Shown: positions 44,098-57,179 of the stretch, piece by piece
Numbering within the stretch: position 1 is the stretch's first letter
Layout: the number at the start of each line of letters is the position of its first letter
Source of the DNA: Panicum virgatum
Lineage: Eukaryota > Streptophyta > Magnoliopsida > Poales > Poaceae
Direction of reading: 5' to 3'
NCBI RefSeq assembly: GCF_016808335.1
Contig: NC_053150.1
Coordinates: 24,510,538 to 24,574,537, forward strand
Length of the DNA: 64,000 nt
Program-made: the position numbers and the translations under genes
Notes under the pieces: model-generated
Told to the model about the DNA's origin: nothing
The model's input: only the letters and a program-made list of their open reading frames with translations
Database searches by the model: none

Positions 44098-45615
44098 CCT
44101 TATGGACGAGCCCGTGTCAACCACATCAACGCGCAGGAGGCTCAGGGTGCACAAGGAGTGGTACTTGGTGAGTTTCTAGTCAGCTCAACTCTGGCAACAA
44201 TATTATTTGATTCTGGAGCATCACACTCATTCATATCGTCAAACTTCGTGGATAAGCATAAAATACCTACGGTACTACTAAAAACACCCCTATTAACCTG
44301 GACGCCTGGAGGTGACATCAAGTGTCAACTAGGTTGTTTACGGGTAAGGATCAATTTAAGTGAGGTAGAATTCCTAGCAGACCTAGTAGTACTTAAGTCT
44401 AAGGAAATAGACGTGATCCTTGGAATGGACTGGTTAAGCCTACACAATGGCCTCATAAGTTGTGCTGACAAGGTAGTACACCTAACGAACTCAGATGGGA
44501 TGCAAGTGACCTGCCATACTCGGGAAAGTGGACCAGACCCAATGATTTTCAGTATGGATCGGAAATCCCTAGATGGAGTTCCAGTTGTGAATGAGTACCC
44601 TGATGTTTTTCCGGAAGAGCTCCCCAGAATGCCACCAAACAGAGATATAGAGTTTGTCATAGAGTTTATCCCCGGAACCTCTCCTATTGCCAAGAGACCC
44701 TATAGGATGGCAGCCTCAGAACTAGCGGAGCTGAAGAAACAACTAGAAGAGTTACAACGAAGTGGTTTTATCAGGTCTAGTTCATCCCCGTGGGGAGCCC
44801 CAGTCCTATTTGTCAAGAAGAAGGATGGGAGTATGAGGTTGTGTGTAGATTACCGTGCACTAAATGAGATTACCATCAAGAATAAGTACCACCTCCCCAG
44901 GATTAATGATCTTTTTGATCAGCTAAAAGGAGCCAAGTACTTCTTCAAGATTGATCTGAGGTCAGGATATTATCAGCTCAAGATTAAGAAAAGTGACATC
45001 CCAAAAACATCTTTTGTCACCCGTTACGGGCAGTTTGAGTTCACTATGATGTCTTTTGGACTCACCAATGCACCTTCTTATTTCATGAATCTCATGAACA
45101 AGGTGTTTATCGACGAGTTAGATAAGTTTATCATAGTCTTTTTTGACGACATACTCATCTACTCCAAAAGTGCTCAAGAGCATGAACAACACCTAAGAGT
45201 GGTTCTGGAAAAGTTGAGAACAAACAAACTCTATGCTAAATTCAGCAAATGTGAATTTTGGCTAGAGAAAGTGACTTTCCTTGGTCATATTCTGACCGCA
45301 GACGGAGTAACAGTGGACCCTGAGAAGGTTGAAGTAGTTTCCAATTGGAGGCAACCAACCAATGTAAGTGAGATTAGAAGTTTTCTGGGCTTAGCTGGGT
45401 ACTATCGGAGGTTTATTGAAGGATTCTCCAAGATCGCCCGGCCCATGACAAAGCTGCTTAAAAAGGAAAAGAAGTTTATTTGGACAGAAACCTATGAAAG
45501 GAGTTTCCAGTAATTGAAGAGAAGATTGACAACCACCCCGGTACTCACCCTACCGGACATTCATCAGGATTTTGTCATTTATTGTGATGTATCCCGACAA
45601 GGACTAGGGTGTGTA
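44098..45615 (+). pseudogene. chromovirus pol, part 1: protease, reverse transcriptase, start of RNase H
   Basis: The frame is open from 44,158 to 45,513 (451 residues). Protease: [13 protein letters not shown] and VILGMDWL. Reverse transcriptase: [54 protein letters not shown] and the catalytic FFDDILIYS. The thumb/connection reaches [20 protein letters not shown]. After a TAA at 45,511 the RNase H start (FVIYCDVSRQGLGCV) runs to 45,615, where a solo LTR interrupts. Chromovirus type is supported by the chromodomain in part 3. Confidence 0.85.
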
Positions 45616-48600
45616 TTTGTAACATCCCGGATTTTTCCGGAATGTTATAAGTCGAAAAATGTGAATTTCAAATTTTTTTCGTGGCAATGCTGTAACTATC
45701 ACCCTAAGTAGGATTTCTGCCTTCTCAAAAATCCTAGAAATTAAAAACTTTGTTTATAATTAAGGTTATTGTTTGCTAGTGTGAAATATTTGGAGTTACT
45801 TGGATTTTTATTTGGACCTACCTTGTTTATACGAAATTGATTTGGATTTATTTTCTTGATTGAAAATTTGTGTGAAAATTAAATTGAGGTGTGCCCCCTC
45901 AATTTAATTTCAAAACACTAACTTCTGCGTGGGGTTTAATTTGAATCGAACCTTTCAAATTAAATCCAAAACCCTAACCCTAGCCCGGTTCCAACCCGTT
46001 GACTCAAGTCCAGCCCGAAATAGCGACCAGTTCGATGATCTAAACCCAACCTCAGCCCCGACCCAATCTCTAACCATAACCCAAGATCAAACCCACCTAA
46101 CCCAAACTAGCCCAGCTGGCCAATGGGCCTGCCCAACCGCGCAGCCCACCAAGCGCCTCGACCAGCCCGTTTGGCCTGCTACACTAGCGCATTGCCTGCC
46201 TAGTTTGCCAGCCCGCCAACCCGCCACGCCACCGGCCCGCTTCCAACCGCTCTGGCCCAGCTCGCCCGCGGCGCACGCGCCCGCTCCGCCAGCCCAGCTA
46301 GCGCGCGCCTGAGTGGATGCCGGCCTCCGTCACCCAGCAGCCGCTGCCATCCCAGGCCCACCTGCCAGGGGAAATGATTCCCCTTCCTCCCCCAAATCGG
46401 CAACGCCGCCTGCTCTGCTTTCGCCCCTCGCGCCGGTGCCGCCTGCCCCGCGCTCGTGTCACCTGCCCGCACCGCTCCGCGACAACGCGCGGAGGCTGCC
46501 TGCCCGCCGCGCGCGTCCCCTCTCTCCCCAATCTCCCTCGCGAACACCACCCGCTCTGCTCTGCTTTTTGCTTTTGACTGGCCGCGCCCCTCACCGCCTC
46601 TCACACCGGTGCTGCCTGCTCGTGTCACCGCCTACCACGCGCCTCCAGCTGTCGGCCACTGCTCTTGACCGCCTTTGCGCGCGAATGGAACCCTAGCGCT
46701 CCGCGCCACGCAGCCGTGCGATGTGCGCCACGTACCCCTGCGGGCACCCCCAAGCTACCGCCGACAATCCTCGGCGTCCGTGCCTTGGAGCGCCCCGCGC
46801 TGAGCCCCAAACCCTAGCTGGTCGCCTATAAAACCCGCGGCCACCGCCCTTCACAAACCCTAGCCTTGCTTTTCCCAATCCGCCGCCGCACCTGCAAAAT
46901 AGAGGAGAGGGTGAGGAGTGGAGGAAGCGCGGAGGGAGAGAAGAGGAAGCCAGAGTGCCGCCACCAGAGGGTGACTCAGCTGAGCGCCAAGAGGGACTCG
47001 CCGCCGCGAGGAGGAGCGTCACCACCAGAGCAAGAAGCCGCCACCGCACCCAGAGGGAAGGACCTGCACCGTCGCCATCAAGCCAGTGCCCCGTTCGACG
47101 ACATCGACGAACCCACGCGGCCTGCACTGCTCCGTCCCTCCACGGCCTCACATCGTCACTGCAGCGCCACCCTTCAACCTCAAGCCGCCGGTAGGTACCA
47201 CCGTCCGTCCCCGGTCCATGACCTCTCTGTGCTGCCGGCATGAGCTGTTGCCGCCGCCGAACCCTCTTGGCCGCCGACGTGCCAAACCCGCACCCACCGT
47301 CGCATTCCACGTTGCACGCACGCACGTTCGCCCGTGCAAGCCGCAAGGACAGGTCTTGGGCCCTACCAGGCCAAGCCAACGCCATGCGCACATGCACACA
47401 CGCGACCTCGCCGTGGCCATGCCCGGATCGTGCACACGCCACACCAGCCTCGCCTCCGTCATGGTCAAGACCACACTTTTGTCCTTTGGCACGCCTAGCT
47501 GACGACCTGCACAGCCGCCGTCGCGTCGTGGGCATGCCCACGCCGCAACATCGCAGACTAGTCGTGCCTCGAGCCATGGGGGCATACCCCTGCATGCTCT
47601 GAGCGTGCACCACCGCACGCACGCGCACCCGGAGCACCACCGGGCCATGCCTTGGCCGCCCTGGACAGACCACCGCCGCGGGCCGAGGATGCTCGGAACC
47701 CGCGCGCGCACGGCCAAGCCACCTCGACGCCGCACGACCTCGCCATGGACTCACCCTGACTGAACCGATGAAGAAGGGAGCTTGTACCGCTGCCACCGAA
47801 GCCTGGAGATCGAGCTGCCGCCGCTAGTGACGCCGTTGTCCCGCCGCCTTTCCACCACACGGACCCAAGCCCCGGTGCCGGAAGCACCAGAACCAAGCTA
47901 GGCCCTGCACCATGCCTCTGTTGGCCGCCGCCTTGACCTGCCCCGGCTTGCCGTCGTTCTCATGCTTAGACGCTACCCCGCGCACGCGCCGTCGTGGCCG
48001 CCTTCACCTCGCCACCGCACAGTCCCCGTCCTTGACCGCGCGCCCCTGCCAAGCCCGTCGGAGGAGGCGAGAGAAGCAAGAAGAGGAGAAGGATGTGCTG
48101 TCATGCGGGCCCGGCTCGCCAGTGAAAAGAACAAGAGAGGGGAGGAGAAATGGGCCGCCTGTGCCCCGTCGGCCCAAGAACTGCCCGCGAAGAAAAGAAG
48201 AGGAGGAGAAGTGGTGATGGGCCACCTGTGCCCCGTCGGCCCAGTCCGCGTGCCGCTCTACCGAGCCGCAGCCCGAGCCAGCCTGCTGAGCCGAGTTAGT
48301 GGGCCACCCTGCTGACACGCGGGACTCGCATGTCAGTGTCTCCTGTGAGACTGACTGGTGGGCCCCACTGACCGCAGACCCGATGACCCTGTACATGGAC
48401 CCCGTTGACCCGTTGACTTGGTCAACATTGACCGAGTCAATGCTGACATCATCAAAGGCCATGATGACGTCAGCAATTGGCGGACCCCGTGTCGATGTCA
48501 TGCTGACATTAGCAGGACACGTGGCACGCTCTGGTGCTGCCATGTGTCACCTCTATGTTTTTCCTTTTTCGATAATCATTTATTATTTCCAAAAAATGCT

Positions 48601-50506
48601 TTAAACCGTAGAAAATTCATAGTAATTCAACCGGAGCTCCGAAAAATATGAAACAAGTTTCATAATTCTTCTAAAATCATGACCTACGCGTTAGAATATG
48701 TTTTGTTGTGAGTTGGATCTTATTTCAGCAGTTTTCTGCATTCTTGCACTTTGGCCCCTGTATTCATACATAATTACGAATAGGTCCTGATGAGAAGAAG
48801 TTGATCGACGTCCCGGACGACCAGAAGAACCAGAAGGACTACCCCGACACCCGAAGGACCCCGAAGGACGTACTCGGAGACTAGAAGCCCTTGAAAGACA
48901 AGGAAGACTACGAAGACCTATCAGGTTCACGCCCATTCGAGATTGAATACCTATTAGGCATTGCTTGCTATATACGCTACACTCCCAAATTGAGTGTGAT
49001 GAGATGAGCTTGCATGGCCATTTATTTACCGTATTCCTTGTTTCCCATGCTTAGATGTGAATTGTTGTATGCTATTGCTACTATGAGTGAGATTTGGGGT
49101 ATGGGAATATACGTTATGATAGTCCTTGCTTGCTGGAAGTTGCCTCCACATATATGGGAGTTGGTGATTAGGTTACAGTGGGGGTGAGCAGACCCTTTTT
49201 CTCTGATCTTCGAATCGAGAGCTGGGGATTGTGTGTTGGGCACGATCCTGTGAGCACCTGTGATGGGTGACGAGCATCTGTGGCGGGTGCCAGACATATT
49301 CCGGTGGGAACTTTAGTAGTGGTGTAGTTATGGAGGAGATACTTGTAATGGGTATCGATTGCAGACTGTGTTGACGGAATGCTAACTTGGATGAAGACGC
49401 TCGCCTCAGCTGGATGAAGGACTTGACTTTGTGGCCCTAGTGACGGAACTATGTCAAACGTGCACACCACTTATCCTTTATGAGGGGGACCCAGCCCGAG
49501 CTAGCTATGCGCGGCACCGTTACTGCAGGAGGATAGTGTTTCAGTGTCAGGGGGAGAGGGCAGGACCCTATCGCCCCCGATCGCAGGATCCATGGAGATT
49601 CCATTCTAGATAGCTTCACAGTCCCTGGCGACCTAATGCGGGAGGACGCGCCCTAGACCGGGAGTAGGATGGTGCCGTAGCTGTTAGTTTCGTTGATTGG
49701 TGCCTCGGAGAAAGTCGGGTCGCTCCTGGCCGGATTCGTGGTGAGTGGGTATAGGTGTACAACCCCTGCAGGGTGAAAACTATACGTATAGCTGCGTACT
49801 CGGTCATGTACAACTCTGTATCTGGCCCCACATTGTAGGTAGAACCACATATACTTTTCTACCTCCCTCTAGTACCACTTTTCTTACTCGGATAGCAGCT
49901 GAGGAGCGGGGAGAGGGAGTTCCCGCACCGAAATAGGGTTGAGACAATTGTAGCGGAAGATAGGAGACCGGGAGTCCGGGATGCCGGAGCTGCCCGTGTT
50001 GATTGGTGTTTTGGATGACTTATACATTTTTGCTTGCATAGGAAACCATAGCCTATCCTTGGCTTTACTTTTATACCGATTGCATCCACCATAACGCTTG
50101 CATACGGATGGTGACGTGAACCGATCCCGTCCTTGGGGATAGCCTGATAGATGCAGGATCCGAGTAAAGCAGTCGACAGGATGATAACGGAAGACGATGT
50201 GAAGGATTGCCCGAGCTACTCACCGAGCTGCATGTGGAGAGGAATCATGAAGATGGAGTTGCCCAGAAGACTAGATATCATTTCCGCTTTCTATTTGTTT
50301 TCTTTTAGCCCAAGGGGCTTGTACTCTGAGATTCGTAATACAATCCTTAGGATTATGTAATAAATAAACCCGTGTGATGTTGTAAACATGAGTTATGTCT
50401 GTGACATTCGATTGAAATGGGTTCTGTATGTGATAGCTACTGATCCAGGGACTATCACGATGATACAAAGGGTCGGGTTCGCCTTTCGGGAACCCGGTCT
50501 GTTTCA
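45616..50506 (+). mobile_element. 4.9-kb solo LTR inserted in pol
   Basis: Starts TGTAACATCCCGGATTTTTC, ends GGTCTGTTTCA. The target duplication GTATT is perfect (45,611-45,615 and 50,507-50,511), and removing the insert rejoins the RNase H frame. A TATAAAA box is at 46,827-46,833, followed by a long GC-rich stretch to about 48,300. No internal domain or second LTR was found. Its start is like that of the host LTR, so it is probably from the same lineage. Open frames inside (for example 46,693-47,796 minus) are low-complexity shadows. Confidence 0.82.
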
Positions 50507-50925
50507 GTATTGATGCAAGACGGGAAAGTTGTTGCATATGCTTTCCGCCAACTCAGGCCTCATGAGCAGTATTACCCAATACATGATTTGGAGTTTGCAG
50601 CCGTAGTGCATGCCCTCAAGATTTGGAGGCACTACCTAATTGGAAACAAGTGTGAGATATATACGGATCATAAGAGCCTAAAGTATATCTTCACCCAACC
50701 AGATCTAAACCTCAGGTAGAGAAGATATTTAGAACCGGTCAAGGATTATAATGTGGAAATCCACTACCACCCTGGCAAAGCTAACTTGGTAGCCGATGCC
50801 TTAAGCCGGAAATCTTATGGACTCAAGGATGCCCATCTGCAAGAGGAAATGACACGATTAAATGTGCACATTGTCCCCTGAGGTTCCAGCCACAAGCTGA
50901 GTATTCCACCTACCCTGGAGGACAG
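50507..50925 (+). pseudogene. chromovirus pol, part 2: RNase H
   Basis: The frame resumes [20 protein letters not shown], followed by [20 protein letters not shown] and, past a TAG at 50,717, [20 protein letters not shown]. The YTDHKSL and NLVADALSR motifs are typical of gypsy RNase H. A TGA at about 50,879 precedes the next insertion at 50,926. Confidence 0.82.
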
Positions 50926-51099
50926 TGTTGGGGGAATGGCCAAACCCATGTTGTAAATGGGCCTCATGTGATTGCCCAAGGGCCTATTTGTAAATGTGAT
51001 TGCTCTCTCTCTCTTGAGCTATTGACACTTGCTCCCTCTACTTGCTTGGCGGACTCTCATCCCCAATAGTTTGGCGCCCCCCCGTCGGTTCGTCCCACC

Positions 51100-51720
51100 A
51101 CACCATCCATGGGTCTTCGTCAGGCAACAGCCTTCGTCAGCCTTGGACCTTCGTCAGAAATGGTCTTCGTCCGTCATGGACATTCTTCCGAAATGGTCTT
51201 CGTCAGAAATAGTCTTCATTTGAAATAGTCTTCGTCCCAAATGGTCATCGGCGGTCATGGACTTTTCGCCAAAAATTATCTTCGTCGGTCTTGGACCTTC
51301 GTCAGAAATGGTCTTCGTCCGTCATGGATCTTCCTCCGAAATGGTCTTCGTCAGAAATGGTCTTCATCTGAAATAGTCTTCGTCCGAAATGGTCTTCGGC
51401 TGTCATGGACCTTCGCCAAAAATTGTCTTCGTCGGTCTTGGACCTTCGTCAGAAATGGTCTTCGTCTATTATGGACCTTCTTCCGAAATGGTCTCCGTCA
51501 GAAATGGTCTTCATCCGAAAGTCTTCGTCTGAAATGGTCTTCAGCGGTCATGGACCTTCATTAGAAATTGTCTTCGTCGGTCATAAACCTTCGTCAAAAA
51601 TTGTCTTCGTCAGGAGTGGACCTTCGTCAGAAATAAGCTTCGTCCGTCATGGATCATCGTCTGAAATTGTCTTCGGCCGAAATTGGCTTCGTCTCAAATG
51701 GGCTAGCTCCAGCTGCTTGC
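51100..51720. repeat. minisatellite block 1: gtcttcgtc-type units
   Basis: Dozens of diverged units such as gtcttcgtcagaaatg and atggaccttcgtcagaaat follow one another, with larger repeats of about 135 bp visible (for example 51,247-51,300 against 51,400-51,450). Confidence 0.7.
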
Positions 51721-52727
51721 ACGTTGCGCCATGTTGGGCTTTGGAATTCTCATAATCGGTATTCGGCGTCAGATTTTGCAGCATTTTTGTAATTGGACTT
51801 GGGTGGCTTCGGTCACGTTTATAGTGGAGCTTCGAAATCGGAACACTGCTCCGGATCTTAATAGCAAGCCTTCGGTCATTAATTTCTTAGTCTTCGGTTC
51901 TAAACCACAGCCTATTCTCTTAATAATTTATTACCTACGGTCAACAGTAAAGGTTGCCCCTTCGGTGGATTTTACCATGGCCACAACAGTAAAACTTGCC
52001 AAGGGCCAACAGCCCTGCATGTGTCTTCAGTCTATATAGGATCGAGGCCTCTTCTTTCAGCACACATGGGCTTCAGCACTTCAGTCCATGGCGCATTTTC
52101 AGCTTCGGCGTAGCTTCGGCCCAGCGAACACGGCAGCTTCAGCCTCAGCCCACAATACTCCAACCACCCAGCGAGCGCGCCAGCTCCGGCACAGGCATTA
52201 CTCTTCGGTTGACAGTTGATCCCTTCGGCACAAAAAACGAGGCTACCATTAAGTGGAGCAGCAAGCAAATCCCATCATTCGGGCAGTGCCACACCAGCTT
52301 CGGCCAGACTAGAACAGCTTTGCCAAGAGGGTCTTCGGTCAGTTCCAGCTCCAGAACAGGAACATGGCCTCCGACAGCATGTGCTTCGGTCAGCTCCATA
52401 GCTCCGGCCCAATGAGCACGGGCTTCTCGCAGCATGGGCTTCACAACAGGATTTGGCTCAAAGAGGTTTCGGCTATACATTCTTCGGCCCAGGAAGGCTT
52501 CGGCTGTAGAGTTTTCAGTCAGCTCTGACCAAGGGAGAGCGAGCTTCGGCCAGCTCAGGCCCACCAAACGTGGCCTTCGGCCAACGCAGGGTACGCTTGG
52601 CTGTTGCAAAAATTGACGGTGTGCCAGGGATCTAACCCTGGGCTCCCAACTTCGGAGCTTCGTCGGCCAGCTACGACTTCGACCACAAGACGAAGGCCCC
52701 CACGCCAACCCTGTAAACTTCGTCAGA

Positions 52728-54638
52728 TGTAACACCCGGTTTATAAAAGAACATAAACCGAGCAATCATATACGTGCCAGGATCAAGTCACACGTATATA
52801 CAACAGAATGAACAGTATATCATAGCACATATCACGTAAAAAGATATAATAAAGTGAATACGAATGTTATTTATTACAATAATGACATAAATGTCTGATA
52901 CAGCAGAAGCGAAGTACAAAATACGATAAAGCTCTTTAGAAAAACTGCCAGGGCGAAGCGGTACGGGTGAATCTCAGCCGTTGGATCACAATCCGGTGGC
53001 TCAGATCTGATCAGCTCATGTTCTAATCCTGAGCGTTACTTCCAGATCGGGCGGCCACAGGCAATTGGGGGCGCGGGAGGCGGCGCTGCTCGCCGGAGCA
53101 GAGCTCCGCGACGGAGCTTCACCGGAGGAAGCAATCCCGGCGTTCCCGTGGCCGATTCAGGCCGCGGTTTGGCGCTGGAGCATGCCCGTGGCATGCGTAA
53201 TCCACCCATGTGGGTTGTGCGGGTCTGCGATGGGTGTAGTGGTGCGCACCTCGAAGGGGGGCGGCTCTGCGGCGGCGAGGTTCATCGGAGTTCGCATAGG
53301 CGCGCGTTACCGGCTCGATTTGGGGTGCTACGGTAGCAGGGAACACACGCAGAGCATGGCGCCGCTACTGGAGACTCTAGCACGGCTATGGCGCAGCGGG
53401 ACACGGCTCGCCACGGTGAGCTGGCCCGGCGGTGCTCCGGCGAGTGGCGCCTCGCGCGGACAGGGGAGCACCGGGGTCTAAGTCGGACTATAACTCATGC
53501 GCAGGCAAGGTAGGGGCACGGGAAAGCTCACCGAGGGGTAGCGGTGGACGGAGCTGCGGCGCAGGATGGTCGCCGGCGAAGTCTGGGCGGTGGTCGCGGG
53601 CGGCGCTCGCGGAGAGGGTCGCTGCAGAGGTTGGAGTAGAGTACAGCGGGCCCGGGGAAGCTCCGGAGGTCGAGGCAGAGCCGGTGCTCTCCTTGGACGG
53701 GGCCCTGGTGCGGCGGAGTGGCCGAATCCCGCTCTGCAGAGTGTAAAACTGGTATACTAGCCGTGCTCACGGTTATGAGCGGCCCAGATCCTCCTTTTGA
53801 TTAGTGAAGTTATCTCTTTCCGACGAGGGAGGTGCTTCTCGGGGTTACCTTGGTGGCTTGGTTTTGGTTTGGTTTCTCAGTAGTTACATGATTAAACTTG
53901 ATTAATTACTATGTAACTGGGTTAATGGTAATTCATCAACTCGTAGTAAATAGCTTGTAATAAAATCTTGCCAACACTTAAAAGCTAATGCAGTTGAGTC
54001 AGCCAGCCTAGAGCCTCATAGTTTGTGTTATACTTGTTGAGTACAAGTTGTGTACTCACTCTTGCCTCTTCTCTACTTTTTCCTCTTGGCTACGCTACTG
54101 CTGCTCAGTTCCTGCCGACACGAGGGAGTTCGTCCAGCGCTACCAGGACTACGAGGACTTCTAGGTGTTCGTCTCCCAGTCGACGTCCCTGTGGCGCCCT
54201 GCTTCAGCTTCGGAGAGCTTTATCATATTTTGTACTTCGCTTCCGCTGTATCAGACATTTATGTCATTATTGTAATAAATAACATTCGTATTCGCTTTAT
54301 TATATCTTTTTACGTGATATGTGCTATGATATACTGTTCATTCTGTTGTATATACGTGTGACTTGATCCTGGCACGTATATGATTGCTCGGTTTATGTTC
54401 CAAAACAAACAAAGTTTGAATTCAAACAAATTTGAATTCAAACTCCCTAGCACTCAACCAAAATAAACAACATATGCACCAGCATGAATGCAACAAAAAT
54501 TTAAGCCTATGATAAATTTTAATTAATTAAGGAACAAAAATTAGATTAAATGCCAACTAAACACAATAAACCTTAGAAAATTTAACTAAGGCCAATTAAT
54601 TTATTAATAAAATGCTGAATTTAAATTAGGGTGTTACA
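52728..54638. mobile_element. 1.9-kb LTR-type insertion with inverted arms
   Basis: It starts TGTAACACCC and ends GGGTGTTACA, flanked by a perfect 5-bp duplication TCAGA (52,723-52,727 and 54,639-54,643). A segment of about 190 bp at 52,747-52,936 recurs inverted at 54,204-54,400 with about three mismatches. The far right (54,410-54,638) reads as an LTR start on the minus strand, while 53,800-54,400 reads as LTR sequence on the plus strand, so part of the interior is inverted. No coding domain is present. It lies inside the non-coding element at 50,926-59,107. Confidence 0.75.
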
Positions 54639-55619
54639 TCAGACTACCACACCTTCAGTTCGCAGCAGACGCGCCTCTCTTCGGCCTTCGACACAGCCCA
54701 CGACGAGCGACGACCTCTTCGGCACAGCGCGAAGACATGGGCCCATGCCATCCCTTCGGCTACTTCAGAGGCGCACCAGCTTTGGCTCTTCCGCTGCGGG
54801 CTTCGATCAAGCTTCGGTTCATTCAAGCAGCAGCTTCGGCACAGCACAGGTTAGATCGTGACCGGCAACCTTTGGCCCATGTCGCACTCGCCGCCACTAG
54901 CGGCCCAGCACGGCACGCTCCAGGTCTTCGGCTTGTGGTGAAGGTGGCCTAGCGCTTCTGGTCTTCGGCTTGCGGCGAAGGCGACCATCGGCGGCCCAGC
55001 GCTCCCGGTCTTCGACCTGCCGCAAAGGCGGCCACCGGCGGCCTAGTGCGACGCGTCCAAGGTCTTCGGCCCGCGCCTCTAGTATTCGGCCCGGCTCCCA
55101 CCTTCGTGCCGCGATACGAAGCGCGGCCTGCGGCTGGAGCGGCCTGCTTCAGCGCCCCTTCGGCCTGCGACAAGAAGTGCGGCGGCCTGTAGTGGCTAGC
55201 CTCGCTTCGCGCACCTCCTTCGGCCCAGCGGCATCGGCCCGCGGCGCAAGTGGCCTCCAGCCCAACAACCTTCATCACACAGCGAAGCCTTTTTCGTTAT
55301 ACTGCCTCGCACCCTTCGGCTTTCACCTTATAGTCTTTATAAATGATGCAACCACTTGTGACCAATACTATTTTAATTACTCGATTTTATTTTCGAACAT
55401 ATGTTCACGTCTAACAAAAATTGCCAGAGCTGTCACTCATGCAAGTTGGCATCCCCTTCGATCTGTCGTATTGGGACTTCAGAATTCTTGTCATATTTAT
55501 AATGGGCCCTCGGCCATATTTATATATAATTCTTATGGAGAATGGACATATTCAGGCACTTCATCAAAGATACCATCTTCGGGCTATTTATTATATGGGT
55601 CACCCCAGCCCATGACCCA

Positions 55620-56560
55620 GTCGGTCTTCGTCGGTCAAGGACCATCACCCAAAAATATTTTCGTCGGAATTACCTGTCGAAATTCTCTTCGTCGAACGGT
55701 CTTCGTCAAAATTATCTTCGTCACAATTGCCTTCGTCAAATTGGCTTCGTTGAAATAGCCTTCGTCGAGTTGTCTTCGCTGAAATTATCTTCGTCACAAT
55801 GGCCTTTGTCGAATTGGCTTCATCGAAATGGTCTTCGTTGAAGTTGTCTTCGACAAAATTGTCTTCGTCAGAAATTCTCTCCGAAAAAATTGTCTTCGTC
55901 ACAGTTGTCTTCGACAACATGGTCTTCGACGAAGTTGTCTTCGGCGAAGTTGTCTTCGCCAGAACTTCTCTCCGACAAAATTGTCTTCGTCGAATTTGTC
56001 TTCATTGAAAATGGTCTTCATCAAAAGTGGTCTTCGTCGAATGGGTCTTCGTGGAAGTGGTCTTCGTCGGAATTGTCTTCGTTGAAAATGGTCTTCGTCA
56101 AAGATCAGACCGGTCTTCGTGAAAATGGGTCTTCGTCGAAAAGTCTTCTTCGATATGGTCTTCGTCGAAAAATCTTCGTCGAAATTATCTTCATCGAAGT
56201 TATCTTCGTGAAAATGGGTCTTCGTCGAAGAATCTTCGTCGACATGGTCTTCGTCGAGAAGTCTTCATCGAAATTCTCTTCGTCGACAAGGTCTTCGTCG
56301 AAATTATCTTCGTCGAAGTTATCTTAGCCAAAATGAAAATGATCTTTGTCGAAGTTTTTCTCCGACAAAATGGTCTTCGTCAAAGTTGTCTCCGACAAAA
56401 TGATCTTCGTTAGAATTTCAAAGTGGCATTCGTAGAAATTCTCATCATAACTGGACTTCGTCAAAGTTCAAAGTGGTCTTCGTCGGAATCCTCTTCATCG
56501 AACCTCTCGTCGTCAGAATGGTCTCTGTCGAAATAGTCATGGGCTTTTGGGTTCACAAAA
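55620..56560. repeat. minisatellite block 2: cttcgtcgaaat units
   Basis: Units of about 15-18 bp such as tcttcgtcgaaatg and gtcttcgtcgaagtt are repeated throughout. Most unit lengths are multiples of three, so frames stay open on both strands without being genes. Confidence 0.7.
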
Positions 56561-56567
56561 AAAAAGT

Positions 56568-57150
56568 CCTTCGGTGCAAAATGCCGAGGGCAAGGAAAGT
56601 CCTGTCGCGCGAAAAGCCGAAGGCAGGGAAGTCCTTCGGCGCAAAATGCCGAGGGCAACGAAAGTCTTGTCGCGTGAAAAGCCGAAGCAGAGAAGTCCTT
56701 TGGCGCAAAATGCCGAGGGCAAGGAAAGTCCTGTCGCGCGAAAAGCCTTAGGCAGAGAAGTCCTTCGGCGCAAAATGCCGAGGGCAAGGAAAGTCCTGTC
56801 ACGCGAAAAGCCGAAGGCAGGGAAGTCCTTCCGCGCAAAATGCCGAGGGCAAGGAAAGTTCTGTCGCGCGAAAAGCCGAAGGCTAGGTGTGGTCCTCTCG
56901 TGCTAAAGAGCCGAAGGCATCCTAAGGAAAGTCCTATCGCGCTAAAGAGCCGAAGGCACCCTAAGGAAAGTCCTATCGCGTGAAAAGCCGAATGCTAGGT
57001 GTGCTCCTCTCGCGCTAAAGAGCCGAAGGCACCCTAAGGAAAGTCCTGTCGCGCGAAAGCCGAAGGCTAGGTGTGGTCCTCTCGCGCTAAAGAGCCGAAG
57101 GCACCCTAAGGAAAGTCATGTTGTGCGAAACGCCGAAGGCAAGAAAAGCC
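56568..57150. repeat. tandem array of ~64-bp composite units
   Basis: The junction ccttcggcgcaaaatgccga recurs near 56,568, 56,632, 56,697, 56,761 and 56,826, a spacing of 64-65 bp. Each unit is made of two related ~32-bp halves (gccgagggcaaggaaagtcc and gccgaaggcagggaagtcc). From 56,880 a variant unit with ctaaagagccgaaggca takes over. Confidence 0.8.
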
Positions 57151-57179
57151 CTCGCATACGAGAGGCCAAAAGTGTTGAA

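Noticed and set aside
46693..48543. Several long frames on both strands in the GC-rich part of the 4.9-kb solo LTR
   Set aside because: They overlap each other on both strands and have low-complexity composition without recognisable domains.
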